Assembly: GCF_900116295.1 (NCBI RefSeq)
Contig: NZ_FPAF01000002.1
Coordinates: 62,001-126,000, forward strand
Length of the DNA: 64,000 bases
Origin: Bacillus sp. 103mf
GTDB taxonomy: Bacteria > Bacillota > Bacilli > Bacillales > Bacillaceae_G
Direction: 5' to 3'
Shown: in pieces, positions 8,663 to 17,586 of the stretch
Numbering within the stretch: position 1 is the first letter of the stretch
Layout of the letters: each line of letters opens with the position of its first letter
Program-made: the position numbers and the translations under genes
The notes under the pieces: generated by a model
Databases searched by the model: none
What the model was told of the DNA's origin: nothing
The model's input: the letters and a program-made list of their open reading frames with translations, nothing else

Positions 8663-8696
8663 CAAGCCTCACATGATGTGAGGCTTGTTACTCTTT
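8654..8696. terminator. Bidirectional terminator
   Basis: Near-perfect palindrome GAGTAACAAGCCTCAC / GTGAGGCTTGTTACTC with A-run before and T-run after, serving both convergent genes. Confidence 0.9.
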
Positions 8697-8905
8697 CATA
8701 ACCTTGTTCGGCAACACTCTTGATATCCACCATTTCTTGCCTGTGCATTACCACACTTCGGACATACTAAAAATCTGGATTGATTTGCAAACAAACTACC
8801 TTTATCAAAAAGTAACACTCCTGCCTGCTTAAGCGAACGAGAATAAGATAACCATATAAAACCACAAATTGCAGTAATACATAACAATACACCCATTACA
8901 AGCAT
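8696..8905 (-). CDS. Small membrane protein with C-terminal zinc-ribbon-like cysteines, 69 residues
   Basis: Start ATG 8905 has AGAGGTGA about 6 bases upstream. One membrane span near the N-terminus, a linker, then CPKCG and a CC pair near the C-terminus. The frame is open to 9235, but the extra upstream part runs through repeat A3 and is an artefact. No function inferred. Confidence 0.65.
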   Translation of the reverse strand: MLVMGVLLCITAICGFIWLSYSRSLKQAGVLLFDKGSLFANQSRFLVCPKCGNAQARNGGYQECCRTRL

Positions 8906-8997
8906 TATCGTCACCTCTGCTTCGTTTGTTCTTTCCAGCAAGTGGATGATTACAGTATTCTCCATAATAAATAATAAATCCTTCTTTTCGTCATAAA

Positions 8998-9278
8998 ATA
9001 AAGTGAAACTTCCATCAGTGGAGAGTTTTTTCATTTCCCACTGATGGTTAGCCCGCCCAACCTTGCACATGCCAGCAGTGATTCCCTCACCTATCTTCTT
9101 TAGAAAAGCGGAAGTGGCTCGTCCAGAATGTGAGGGGGATGGAGCTTCTGACGTAGAGGTGTTTTTTACCTCGTAGGAAGAAGCGAAGCCACCGAACATT
9201 CTAGCCACTGGAGCTGGACAACGACCCCCTCTCAATCTTAAAATGGGGGATCTTACTGCCCACGAATAGCGGGATAAA
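8998..9278 (+). repeat. Repeat family A, long copy A3 with nested insert
   Basis: 281 bp between ATAAA duplicates (8998-9002, 9274-9278). Ends match A1, but the middle carries about 120 extra bases (roughly 9101-9224, from AGAAAAGCGGAAGTGGCTCG to CACTGGAGCTGGAC) that also occur at the same internal position in A7. Explains the non-coding gap 8906-9421. Confidence 0.8.
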
Positions 9279-9421
9279 ACTTCACTTAGAGCAAAATGAA
9301 AGTAAATTTATAAGAAACAAAAAATTTTATAATTCCATAAAAGATTTACGATTTTTTAATAAAACAAAAAGTTGTCCTTCTAATACAATAAGAATACTAG
9401 TATATGTGAAGGAGTGACAAC

Positions 9422-10963
9422 ATGTTTATCTTTCTTACGTATATCTCTTTTCTCATTTCTATAACTCTTTCGTCAGTTTTTTCTCCTCCAGAATCTCCTG
9501 AAATACCTGTACAAATAATTGGATTAAACGATTTACATGGCCAAATCCACACAACTACGCCGCTGCACAGAAAGCCCACCGGTCGCGCTGACTACATAGC
9601 CTCCTATATCAACTCCTATAAAAAACAATTTCCACACACCTTGCTTGTTCATACTGGTGATATGATTGGCGGAAGCCCCCCCATTTCGGCTCTCTTTCAA
9701 GATGAGCCAACAATAGAATTTTTAAATATGCTACAATTTGACGTTGGAACAATTGGTAATCATGAGTTTGATGAAGGTGTAGAAGAGCTAAAACGACTAA
9801 TTGATGGTGGCTTTCATCCAAAAACCGGTATGTTTCCAGGTAGTTCTTTCCCTTATGTTTGTGCAAATGCACTAAATGCTAACACAAATAAGCCTCTATT
9901 CCCACCATATGCAATTAAGTGGATTGATGGTATTCCTATTGCTTTTATTGGCGTCGTTACAAAAGAGACACCATTTCTTACGATGCAAAGCGATATGTCG
10001 GCAGTCACCTTTATAGATGAAGCTACCGCTGTTCAAACATACGTACGAGAATTACAGCAAAAAGGCATCCATGCAATTATCGTTCTTGCTCATCTAGATG
10101 GGAAGACAACAGACGGAATTACCTACGGGCCACTTGCTGATTTAGCTAGTAAGCTTGATGATGATGTAGATATACTATTTGGTGGACACAATCATTCTTA
10201 TATGAATGGATATGTGAATGGAAAATTACTTGTTGAAGCGTATTCTTATGGAAGAGCTTTTGCAAATGTGCAGCTCACAATTAATCGTAAAACGAAAGAT
10301 ATTACAAGAAAAACGGCAAAGATTATTCCTACTCATCATGATCAAATGCAACCTAATCCAATCATCCAAACATGGCTCCAAAGCTATCAAACAAAAATAG
10401 CCCCACTAACCGAGCAAGTACTTGGAAAAAGTGTACACGAGCTGACGCGAGATCAAAATAAAGATGGAGAAGCAAATCTTGGTGCTCTTCTTGCTACATC
10501 CCAGCGTCAAGCCATGCAAGCTGACATTGCATTTGTCAATCCGGGGAGTATTCGCCATGATTTACCAGCCGGTTTCATTACATGGGAACATACATTTCTC
10601 ATCCAACCTTTTGAAAATAAACTCATTAAAATGGATTTAACTGGTAAAGAAATTCAAAGCGCACTGCATGAACAATGGGATGATGAAATACGTATGTTAC
10701 AAGTATCTGGAATTCGTTACACATGGGGAAAAAATGGGATAGAATCAATTACACTAGAAAATGGTGAGCCACTCCAAGATCATACAACATACTCTGTCGT
10801 AGTAAATTCTTTCCTAGCAAATGGAGGAGATAAGTTTACAATTTTTCAAAAAGGGCGAAATCGTGTTGAAGGTCCGACAGATCAAGAAGCATTCGCAAAT
10901 TTTATCCGTTCTACTCCATCTTTGGAAAATATTCGAGGGAATCATATTCAAAAAATACAGTGA
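9422..10963 (+). CDS. Secreted bifunctional UDP-sugar hydrolase/5'-nucleotidase
   Basis: 513 residues. Signal peptide (about 1-22), calcineurin-type metallophosphatase domain with GLNDLHGQ, GNHEFDEG and FGGHNHSY metal-binding motifs, and C-terminal 5'-nucleotidase substrate domain (NPGSIRHDLPAG, NSFLANGGDKF). Acts outside the membrane, releasing phosphate from nucleotides or related esters. Similar in layout to B. subtilis YunD but with a signal peptide. ATG 9422 follows AAGGAGTGACAAC. No cell-wall anchor motif is present. Confidence 0.9.
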   Translation: MFIFLTYISFLISITLSSVFSPPESPEIPVQIIGLNDLHGQIHTTTPLHRKPTGRADYIASYINSYKKQFPHTLLVHTGDMIGGSPPISALFQDEPTIEFLNMLQFDVGTIGNHEFDEGVEELKRLIDGGFHPKTGMFPGSSFPYVCANALNANTNKPLFPPYAIKWIDGIPIAFIGVVTKETPFLTMQSDMSAVTFIDEATAVQTYVRELQQKGIHAIIVLAHLDGKTTDGITYGPLADLASKLDDDVDILFGGHNHSYMNGYVNGKLLVEAYSYGRAFANVQLTINRKTKDITRKTAKIIPTHHDQMQPNPIIQTWLQSYQTKIAPLTEQVLGKSVHELTRDQNKDGEANLGALLATSQRQAMQADIAFVNPGSIRHDLPAGFITWEHTFLIQPFENKLIKMDLTGKEIQSALHEQWDDEIRMLQVSGIRYTWGKNGIESITLENGEPLQDHTTYSVVVNSFLANGGDKFTIFQKGRNRVEGPTDQEAFANFIRSTPSLENIRGNHIQKIQ

Positions 10964-10970
10964 ATACTTA

Positions 10971-11010
10971 CAAAATAAAAAAGGCTTCTTTACAGCCTTT
11001 TTTATTTTGT
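10971..11010. terminator. Bidirectional terminator between 5'-nucleotidase and liaR
   Basis: AAAATAAAAAAGGCT pairs with AGCCTTTTTTATTTT; U-run in both directions. Confidence 0.85.
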
Positions 11011-11634
11011 AAGCTGATGACGAAACGCATAAATAACTGCTTGTGTTCGATCACTTACATGTAATTTATTTAAAATATTACTTACATGCGTCTTCACTGT
11101 TTTTAAAGCAATAAATAGTTCATCAGCAATTTCTTGATTACTCTTTCCCTCGGCAATCAATAATAAAATTTCAAACTCTCGTTCTGTTAACTCTTCATGC
11201 AGAGGCTGTTCCTTCTTTTGCCGCATACGTGACATCATTTTTCCGGTAACTTTCGGTTCGAGTACTGTTTCCCCATCGTATGTCGCTCGAACTGCATCTG
11301 CTATATCGCTAGCTCGAGATGTTTTTAACAAATAACTAGTTGCACCAGCTTCAATAACCGGATATAACTTTTCGTCGTCTAAGAAACTTGTCACAACAAC
11401 AATTTTTGCTTCTGGCCATTCTTGAGTAATCGCTCGCGTTGCCTCAACACCATCCATTTCATCCATGACAAGATCCATTAAAATAATATCTGGTTTTAGC
11501 AATAGTGCTAATTCTGAACCTTTTCTTCCATTTTCCGCTTCTCCTACAACTTCAATATCCGGCTGAGTCGATAAATAAGCCGATACACCCATTCGAACCA
11601 TTTCATGGTCGTCAACAAGCAATACTTTAATCAT
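11002..11634 (-). CDS. liaR: Response regulator LiaR
   Basis: 210 residues: receiver domain (about 1-120, phospho-Asp in [14 protein letters not shown], conserved VVVTSF and K-T pair) and NarL/FixJ-type LuxR helix-turn-helix ([22 protein letters not shown]). In B. subtilis LiaR activates liaIH upon cell-envelope stress. Its start overlaps the end of liaS by 8 bases, and the order liaF-liaS-liaR is the conserved three-component layout. Confidence 0.92.
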   Translation of the reverse strand: MIKVLLVDDHEMVRMGVSAYLSTQPDIEVVGEAENGRKGSELALLLKPDIILMDLVMDEMDGVEATRAITQEWPEAKIVVVTSFLDDEKLYPVIEAGATSYLLKTSRASDIADAVRATYDGETVLEPKVTGKMMSRMRQKKEQPLHEELTEREFEILLLIAEGKSNQEIADELFIALKTVKTHVSNILNKLHVSDRTQAVIYAFRHQLTK

Positions 11635-12688
11635 CTTGTTCCCCCCCTCTTTCTATAAGAATTGGCACTTTCACCTCAATTTGCGTTCCTTTATTCGGAA
11701 AACTTAATACCTTTAAAGTTCCGCCAATTTCATGAACGCGCTCTTGCATAGAGCGAAGACCATATGATCCTGCTTTGTTCACACCTACTTCAAAGCCTAC
11801 GCCATCATCAATAATTTTTAAAATTGCATATTTATCAATTTGGCGCAACCTTACTTCTGTTTTCTTCGCTTTTGCATGCCGCAATGTATTGGACAGTGCT
11901 TCTTGTACAATGCGGAATAAGTGATCTTCCACACCTTTTTTCAATTGAATTGGCTCAATCAACCATTCAATCTTCATATGTTGTTTTCTTGAAAGCTCTG
12001 TTAATAATTCTTCAATGCCCTCTGTTAATTTTTTACCTTCTAATTGGACGGGACGTAAATGTAGAAGAAGCGCTCTCATTTCTGATTGAGCGTTTACAAC
12101 CATATTTTCAACAAGTTGTAATTGTTTTTGCGTACCCTCTGGTATATGGGCGGTTTGCACATTAATTGCTGACATCATCATCGACATCGCAAAGAGCTGT
12201 TGACTAACAGAATCATGAAGCTCTCTCGCTAAACGATGCCGCTCTTCTGAAATGGCCTGTTGTCTCATTTCTTCATTCCACTGCGCTCGTTCATTCGTTA
12301 CTTTTTGAAATAATCCGGCTTGCTCTTCTAAACGTCTAGCAAGTGCAATTACCTTTCGTTCTACTTCTTGAAATTCATCTTCCCCTGTAAACGAAGCATC
12401 TCTCGGAAAATTCCCTCTTTCTACTTCAAATAAAAAAGTCGTTAATCCTTGGATACGCTGCTGCATATAATAACCAATTGCATATCCAACAATCCCACCA
12501 ATGAGAAGACTCGTACCTAAAATAAACAAACTAACAGGAACAGAAGCAATAGATTCTTTCCATAATAAATCATACACATTTTGCTGGCTTTTCCATATAA
12601 AAACGATCGTACAAATAAGTGCAATACTCATAGAAGATAATATTGAATAGCGAATATACATCCATGAAATATTCTTCTGTTTTTTCAT
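11627..12688 (-). CDS. liaS: Sensor histidine kinase LiaS
   Basis: 353 residues: two membrane spans (about 13-30 and 48-70) framing a very short outside loop, HAMP-like linker, HisKA_3 phosphoacceptor helix ([15 protein letters not shown]) and HATPase domain ([33 protein letters not shown]). An intramembrane-sensing kinase that phosphorylates LiaR. The start ATG shares a TAATG junction with the liaF stop, so translation is coupled. Confidence 0.92.
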   Translation of the reverse strand: MKKQKNISWMYIRYSILSSMSIALICTIVFIWKSQQNVYDLLWKESIASVPVSLFILGTSLLIGGIVGYAIGYYMQQRIQGLTTFLFEVERGNFPRDASFTGEDEFQEVERKVIALARRLEEQAGLFQKVTNERAQWNEEMRQQAISEERHRLARELHDSVSQQLFAMSMMMSAINVQTAHIPEGTQKQLQLVENMVVNAQSEMRALLLHLRPVQLEGKKLTEGIEELLTELSRKQHMKIEWLIEPIQLKKGVEDHLFRIVQEALSNTLRHAKAKKTEVRLRQIDKYAILKIIDDGVGFEVGVNKAGSYGLRSMQERVHEIGGTLKVLSFPNKGTQIEVKVPILIERGGEQDD

Positions 12689-13428
12689 TATATTTTCCTC
12701 ACTTCCGTATCGCCTACGATAAGCGAAGAAATAATTTTAATACGGCGAGGAGCTTCTTTATACTGTTCCGTTCTAAACTTCACATTACGATTAAAGCCTG
12801 TTTCTTCATGCGATGGGAGCAAAATTCTCCCAACAATAACTGAATGATTTAAAGATAGTTCAATATCGTACGGAACATACAAACGAATATTACCAATCAC
12901 ACCGCGAATGACAATGACAGTTTCACCTTCTGGAATTATAGCTGTTGTTAAATCAATTTCAACATCACCAATTCCATATTGAATATTAACATCTTCTAAC
13001 TCATAAATATGATCCATTATTCGTACGTTACCAACCATTATATTCTTTATATACGGTTCTGTTCGATAGATTGGTTTTTCTTCATTTATATATTCTTTTT
13101 CCTTAATTTCGACCTGTACCGTTTTTGTCTTCTGCTGACCTTGCATCAATTGGTAACCAATGAAAGCTAAGCAAGCAAATAAAACGAGAACGAAAGCTGC
13201 TGATGAAAATAGGAAAAATAAGAAAACAAGTCCCCCAACAAATAAACACACATTCCCTCTCACATATCGATTCTTGTTTCGATAATGCCTCCCAAACATA
13301 ATCATAATAAATGCAAAAATAAGGGCACCAGGTTCAAAATGCCCAAGAATCATATCAAGAAAAAGACCGAATCCAAATATGACGAGGAGCATCCCTAATA
13401 ATTGTGTTTTTGAAAATTGTTTCTTCAT
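12688..13428 (-). CDS. liaF: LiaF, membrane inhibitor of the Lia system
   Basis: 246 residues: four hydrophobic segments in the first 95 residues, then a cytoplasmic beta-rich DUF2154-type domain (IQYGIGDVEIDLTTAIIPEGE, LIVGDTEVRKI). In B. subtilis LiaF keeps LiaS inactive in the absence of envelope stress. RBS GGGGGAG precedes ATG 13428. It is separated from liaH by about 107 bases that contain a hairpin. Confidence 0.88.
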   Translation of the reverse strand: MKKQFSKTQLLGMLLVIFGFGLFLDMILGHFEPGALIFAFIMIMFGRHYRNKNRYVRGNVCLFVGGLVFLFFLFSSAAFVLVLFACLAFIGYQLMQGQQKTKTVQVEIKEKEYINEEKPIYRTEPYIKNIMVGNVRIMDHIYELEDVNIQYGIGDVEIDLTTAIIPEGETVIVIRGVIGNIRLYVPYDIELSLNHSVIVGRILLPSHEETGFNRNVKFRTEQYKEAPRRIKIISSLIVGDTEVRKI

Positions 13429-13458
13429 TGCAGCTCCCCCTTCTTTATTATATATACA

Positions 13459-13498
13459 TAGAAGAAAAAGGTATTGTATTCCAACACCTTTTCTTCTA
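13459..13498 (-). terminator. Possible attenuator between liaH and liaF
   Basis: On the minus strand AGAAGAAAAGGT pairs with ACCTTTTTCTTCT, followed by A/T-rich sequence without a long U-run. It could partially terminate liaIH transcripts, which would give liaFSR less mRNA than liaIH. Confidence 0.5.
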
Positions 13499-13535
13499 TC
13501 ACTATATCATAAGCTCGTTTTATAATATACTACAA

Positions 13536-14198
13536 TTATTGTACTGATTCTTTCGTTAAAGATACTTCTTTTTTCTCCTTCATTTCGCGCTCAAGCTTTG
13601 CAATTTTCATATCAAATGTGTCACGCTCATGATCTTCATGAATACGAAGTTCTAAATCACGAATGTGATTTTCAATTTCTTCAAAGCGTAAAAATGGGTT
13701 ATTCTCATCCATTTTATGAAGAGCCGTATTCATACGACGGCTCGCATGTGCCATATTTTCACGTGCCATTAATTCCATACGTTTTGCATTCATTTCTTTT
13801 AGTTTATTTTTCATTTCAGATAGACGACGTTCTAGCTCATCTATTTGTTCTACAACTCCCGCATACATTTTTTCTAATCGAGCTACTTGCCCTTCGTAGT
13901 ACGCAACTTCTTCTAATGCACGATCATGTAGTTGCATTTCTCCTGCTTCCTTTGCAATTACAGCTTGCTTGGATCTCTTATTTACGAAATAACGCGCCTG
14001 TTCAAGCTCACGAGCAAAGTTAGATTTTAATGTTTTGTGACGCTCAATTAATTTTTCAATTTTTGTTATCTCACGCTCACCATTACGTAAATATTGGTTT
14101 AACATCGCCATTGGATTTTTTCTTTCTTTCTCGTCTAACACATTATGAAAATCTGCAAGTATTGCATCGCGTACACGTCCGAATAATGATTGTTTCAT
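13536..14198 (-). CDS. liaH: PspA/IM30 family protein LiaH
   Basis: 220 residues, almost entirely alpha-helical coiled coil, rich in Glu, Lys, Arg (ALEEVAYYEGQVARLEKMYAG). Starts MKQSLFGRVRDAILADFHNVLDE, typical of PspA proteins. LiaH oligomers coat the membrane during damage by bacitracin-like drugs. It is co-transcribed with the upstream small membrane protein, which in B. subtilis (LiaI) anchors LiaH. Confidence 0.92.
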   Translation of the reverse strand: MKQSLFGRVRDAILADFHNVLDEKERKNPMAMLNQYLRNGEREITKIEKLIERHKTLKSNFARELEQARYFVNKRSKQAVIAKEAGEMQLHDRALEEVAYYEGQVARLEKMYAGVVEQIDELERRLSEMKNKLKEMNAKRMELMARENMAHASRRMNTALHKMDENNPFLRFEEIENHIRDLELRIHEDHERDTFDMKIAKLEREMKEKKEVSLTKESVQ

Positions 14199-14243
14199 TT
14201 TTAATCTTCCTCTCTTCTACTCTATTATTTTTTTTATTTAATA

Positions 14244-14600
14244 TTAATTATTTTTCATTAATTTGTTCCACTCATCTTCAAAATTGCTATACGACTTCGA
14301 GCTATCTGAAGCAGCATCTACTACATCTTTCTCTTTTTTCCATTCACGGTATCCATAATATAGAACGACTAGTGCTGCAATACCGATTAATGCTGGGGAA
14401 TGGGACAGGGCAATTGACAAGCCGATTAAACCGACAATCCCCCAAGCTAGTTTTCCAAAAAATGATTGTGCTCGCACAAATGATTTATAGCTCCAATACA
14501 CAATCCCTGCTCCAATTGCTAACCCTACAATACCAGCAAGACTTCCAAGAGCAATTAAAGCTAAAATACCGGCTGCCATAAACGCTAAAAATTGTTTCAT
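14244..14600 (-). CDS. liaI: LiaI-like small membrane protein
   Basis: 118 residues: two pairs of glycine-rich hydrophobic segments in the first 85 residues and a charged cytoplasmic tail (YREWKKEKDVVDAASDSSKSY). It occupies the liaI position directly before liaH but is not obviously close in sequence to B. subtilis LiaI, so the symbol rests on context. RBS GGGAGG upstream. The operon promoter should lie in 14601-14715. Confidence 0.7.
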   Translation of the reverse strand: MKQFLAFMAAGILALIALGSLAGIVGLAIGAGIVYWSYKSFVRAQSFFGKLAWGIVGLIGLSIALSHSPALIGIAALVVLYYGYREWKKEKDVVDAASDSSKSYSNFEDEWNKLMKNN

Positions 14601-14715
14601 CTTGTGCTTGCCTCCCTTCGTTTTGATACTCTTATCTTACCTATCTTTTCATTTTTCTATAACGAGCTTAAGAACCGTTTTTCTCTCAGACTTAAGTCCT
14701 ATTTATTATCAGACC

Positions 14716-14917
14716 TATATAAATACAAATTAAAAAATCGCTATAAAGATCTTTTTCTTTTTAGGCTGTCGAGAGCATCTGGCCATACATAGAAGCGGTC
14801 AGGGTCTTTTTCTGCCACATGCAAGGTTTAAAACAAAAAGAGAAAGCAAGTAGCGATCATGCTGTATTGTGCATAGTAGCGACTTATATGTCGAGAAATT
14901 AAAGTGGATATATATAA
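14716..14917 (-). repeat. Repeat family B, copy B3
   Basis: Reverse-oriented full copy: TATATAAATACAAATTAA at the left, CTTTTTAGGCTGTCGAGAGC, GCGGTCAGGGTCTTTTTCTG core and ACTTATATGTCGAGAAATTA at the right. Confidence 0.85.
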
Positions 14918-15025
14918 ATACAAGATAAAAAACAAGCATAAAAGCCACTTTCCTTTTAGGGGGACGAGAGCATCTGGCCGTGCATAACAGCGAATTATAT
15001 TTTTAAAAATCAAAATGGAATTCTA
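14909..15025 (-). repeat. Repeat family B, copy B4 (internally deleted, tandem with B3)
   Basis: Starts in the same TATATAAATAC tail as B3 and keeps CTTTTAGGGGGACGAGAGC, then jumps from the CGTGCATAA region to a tail with AATTATATTTTTAAAAATC. The core GACC..AAAAAGG segment is missing. B3 and B4 fill the gap 14601-15083. Confidence 0.75.
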
Positions 15026-15044
15026 TCGTTGTGATATCCAAAAC

Positions 15045-15079
15045 AAAAGAGGATGCCTTTTATAAGACATCCTCTTTTA
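15045..15079 (-). terminator. Terminator after metT
   Basis: AAAAGAGGATG pairs with CATCCTCTTTT around a 12-base loop, with T-run on the minus strand. Confidence 0.85.
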
Positions 15080-15083
15080 TTCA

Positions 15084-16400
15084 TTATGCTGTTTTTTGAT
15101 ATTCCTTTTTCTCAGCTACAGGCGAAAGGCGCGGAAAATTAATGACAATTGAGATAATACCGCAAACAGCAACTAACATTGGATAAAATGAGTACGGTAA
15201 TAATTCAATTGGTGAAAGTGAAGCAAATCCTGCCGCCGTTAACATTTGTGCACCATATGGGATTAATCCTTGCACACTACAAGAGAATAGATCTAACAAG
15301 CTCGCAGATTTTTTCGGATCAATATTATATTGATCTGCAACATTCTTTGCTAGTGGACCTGTGAAAATAATAGAAATCGTATTATTTGCTGTGCACATAT
15401 TTGTCATACTTACAAGACCAGCAATTCCAAATTCTGCACCTTTTTTCGAACGAATATTACGTGTTAGCACATTCATTAAATAATGAATACCGCCGTTATA
15501 TTGAATAATTTCGACCATTCCACCGATTAAGATCGCTAATAATACAAGCTCCATCATACCATTAATTCCTACTGTAACGCTTTTAAAGAAACTTGCGAGT
15601 GTATAGCTTCCATCCAACATTCCGATAATACCAGCTAACACTGTTCCTCCCGTTAATACAACTAATACGTTACATCCAAGCAGTGCTGTAATTAACACTC
15701 CAGCATACGGTAAAATTTTCACCCAGTTAAACGCATGTGCCGTCATATTTGAATGAGTGCCTAACGTCAGAACGACTAACAGCACACTCGTAACAATAGC
15801 AGCCGGTAATACAATTAAGAAATTTGTTTTAAATTTATCTTTCATTTCCGTTCCTTGTGTACGTACAGCAGCAATTGTCGTATCTGAAATAAAAGATAAG
15901 TTGTCGCCAAACATCGCACCGCCAACAACTGTCGCCATAGCAAGCGCCATAGAAATATCAGTTTCCCCGCTAATTCCTACTGCAATTGGAGCCAATGCTG
16001 CAATCGTCCCCATTGATGTTCCCATTGCTAATGAAATAAAAGCACCGATAACAAATAAACCAACAACTAAAAATCCTTGCGGCAAAATAGAAAGAGCTAA
16101 GTTTACAGTTGATTCAACACCGCCCATTCCTTTTGCCGTTTCAGAAAACGCACCTGCTAATACAAAGATTAATACCATAATCATGATATCTGGATTGCCA
16201 GCCCCTTTAGCAAAACGTTCAACCTTTGTCGTAAAGTTTTCTTTCCTATTCATTACTAATGCAGCAGCAACTGCAATTAAAATAGCAACAAGAATTGGTA
16301 ACTTATAAAAATCCCCTGTAATTACACCAGAGCCAATAAATAATGCTAAAAATATGCCAAGTGGTAATAATGCCCATGCATTTCCTTTTGTTTGTTCCAA
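15084..16400 (-). CDS. metT: NhaC-family transporter, probable methionine transporter MetT
   Basis: 438 residues with 11 or 12 membrane segments and the NhaC-family signature region (GAFISLAMGTSMGTIAALAPIA; FGDNLSFISDTTIAA). By sequence alone it would be called a Na+/H+ antiporter. The S-box SAM riboswitch directly upstream shows expression is tied to SAM shortage, which fits MetT, a proposed methionine importer of this superfamily. The transport substrate is therefore inference from regulation. Confidence 0.8.
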   Translation of the reverse strand: MEQTKGNAWALLPLGIFLALFIGSGVITGDFYKLPILVAILIAVAAALVMNRKENFTTKVERFAKGAGNPDIMIMVLIFVLAGAFSETAKGMGGVESTVNLALSILPQGFLVVGLFVIGAFISLAMGTSMGTIAALAPIAVGISGETDISMALAMATVVGGAMFGDNLSFISDTTIAAVRTQGTEMKDKFKTNFLIVLPAAIVTSVLLVVLTLGTHSNMTAHAFNWVKILPYAGVLITALLGCNVLVVLTGGTVLAGIIGMLDGSYTLASFFKSVTVGINGMMELVLLAILIGGMVEIIQYNGGIHYLMNVLTRNIRSKKGAEFGIAGLVSMTNMCTANNTISIIFTGPLAKNVADQYNIDPKKSASLLDLFSCSVQGLIPYGAQMLTAAGFASLSPIELLPYSFYPMLVAVCGIISIVINFPRLSPVAEKKEYQKTA

Positions 16401-16442
16401 AGTTATATCCTCTCCTATTTCTAAACCTATCCTTCACAAGAG

Positions 16443-16603
16443 CGAAAAAGACCTCTTCTGAAGAGAAGAGGTCTTATATATCATATAAGAAACACTCTTC
16501 TCATCTATCAAGCATATCGCTTGCTGGATTTGGCACAGCACTCTACTATGAGTCCGCTGCCGAGGCATCTTAGGGCCAGTCCCTCCGCCTCTCTTGATAA
16601 GAA
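16443..16603 (-). promoter_or_regulatory. S-box (SAM-I) riboswitch controlling metT
   Basis: On the minus strand: TTCTTATCAAGAGAGGCGGA start, GGGACTGGCCC, GATGCCTCGGCAGC and the 3' part ending in a terminator AGACCTCTTCT/AGAAGAGGTCTTTTT. These are the conserved SAM-I blocks in the right order. High SAM should favour the terminator. Confidence 0.93.
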
Positions 16604-16707
16604 GGTTTCATATTATATTTTGTATGAATTAATCTTTTTTTACTTTACTCGTTACAGGAGAAAATGTCAAACATTATTTCTATCAAAATAGTTGGTATTT
16701 TTTTGAT

Positions 16708-16896
16708 ATTACATAAATACAAATTAAAACAGCGACATAAAAACCCTCTTTCTTTTTAGGCGGGCGAGAACATCTGGCTATGCATAGAAGCAGCCAGACC
16801 ATTTTCCTACCACGCGTAAAACGAAAACAAAGAGAGTAACTTGTTCTGCCTAATAGCACAACTTATATGTTAAAAAATAAAAATGAATTTATATAT
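16708..16896 (-). repeat. Repeat family B, copy B5
   Basis: Reverse-oriented full-length copy. ACATAAATACAAATTAA at left; CTTTTTAGGCGGGCGAGAAC, GACCATTTTCCTACC core; ACTTATATGTTAAAAAATA at right. It lies just downstream of the DUF402 gene's stop. Confidence 0.85.
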
Positions 16897-17423
16897 CAAA
16901 CACTATCTTTTATTTTTTGAATTTCTGCTTCTAAAATTGAAAACCATAAAAAATCTTCTTCTTCAATTTTTTTTATAATCCACTTTGCCGTATTCCAAGC
17001 TAAATCATACTCCTCTTTTATAATATCTCCGTCCGTATATGCTTCTTCTAACTCATCTTCATCTAATACATACATTTCCCCGTTTGGTAACAACACAACA
17101 TCTAAATATAAATCATCAAAATAAGGCAATCCTCTTCCATCAATTTTATACTCTTTTGCAACATCAATATAATATTGAACAAGCTCTTTGTTCTCGTTTA
17201 ACATCGCTGTAATCACAAAATGTTTTTCACTTATAAAATACTGAATCCAAGTATAGCCATTATGCGCAATACAAATCTTTCGATTATTATACTGCTTATA
17301 ATTAGGCTCCTTCACTTGCTTTATATGTAATATACCTAACATACCACCCTGTACATCTTTTACTGAATATGTTTTATCAATTAACCGTCTCCATGATGAT
17401 CCATCTCCATATTTCCGTTTCAT
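16896..17423 (-). CDS. DUF402 family protein
   Basis: 175 residues. The central block LPYFDDLYLDVVLLPNGEMY followed by DEDEL is the DUF402 signature, with acidic residues that bind metal in characterised relatives (nucleoside di/triphosphate or other phosphate ester hydrolases such as YgaC-type proteins). I chose ATG 17423 because AGGGAG lies 8 bases upstream; the frame extends 13 codons further into a repeat tail. The gene is bracketed by oppositely oriented B repeats (B5 and B6). Confidence 0.75.
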   Translation of the reverse strand: MKRKYGDGSSWRRLIDKTYSVKDVQGGMLGILHIKQVKEPNYKQYNNRKICIAHNGYTWIQYFISEKHFVITAMLNENKELVQYYIDVAKEYKIDGRGLPYFDDLYLDVVLLPNGEMYVLDEDELEEAYTDGDIIKEEYDLAWNTAKWIIKKIEEEDFLWFSILEAEIQKIKDSV

Positions 17424-17442
17424 CCTCATTTCTCCCTTTTCC

Positions 17443-17546
17443 ATATATAAATTCATTTTCATTTTTTTACATATAAGTCGCTGCTATGCATGACCGGATG
17501 CTCTCGTCCATCTAAAAAGAAAGGTTTTTTATATGTATTTATATAG
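17443..17546 (+). repeat. Repeat family B, copy B6 (internally deleted)
   Basis: ACATATAAGTCGCTGCTATG joined directly to GACCGGATGCTCTCGTCCATC, then TATGTATTTATATAG. About 90 central bases are missing compared with B7 or B9. Confidence 0.8.
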
Positions 17547-17580
17547 AAAAGGGCCTTCACGTTTACCGTGAAGGCCTTTC
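17547..17580 (-). terminator. Terminator after gltT
   Basis: AAAGGCCTTCACG pairs with CGTGAAGGCCCTTTT on the minus strand. Confidence 0.9.
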
Positions 17581-17586
17581 TATCAT

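Noticed and set aside
8906-9235. Upstream extension of the 69-residue gene to 179 residues
   Set aside because: The extension translates repeat A3; the ribosome site is at 8905.
14828-15013. 61-residue ORF on the minus strand
   Set aside because: Lies entirely in repeats B3/B4 and has no ribosome site.
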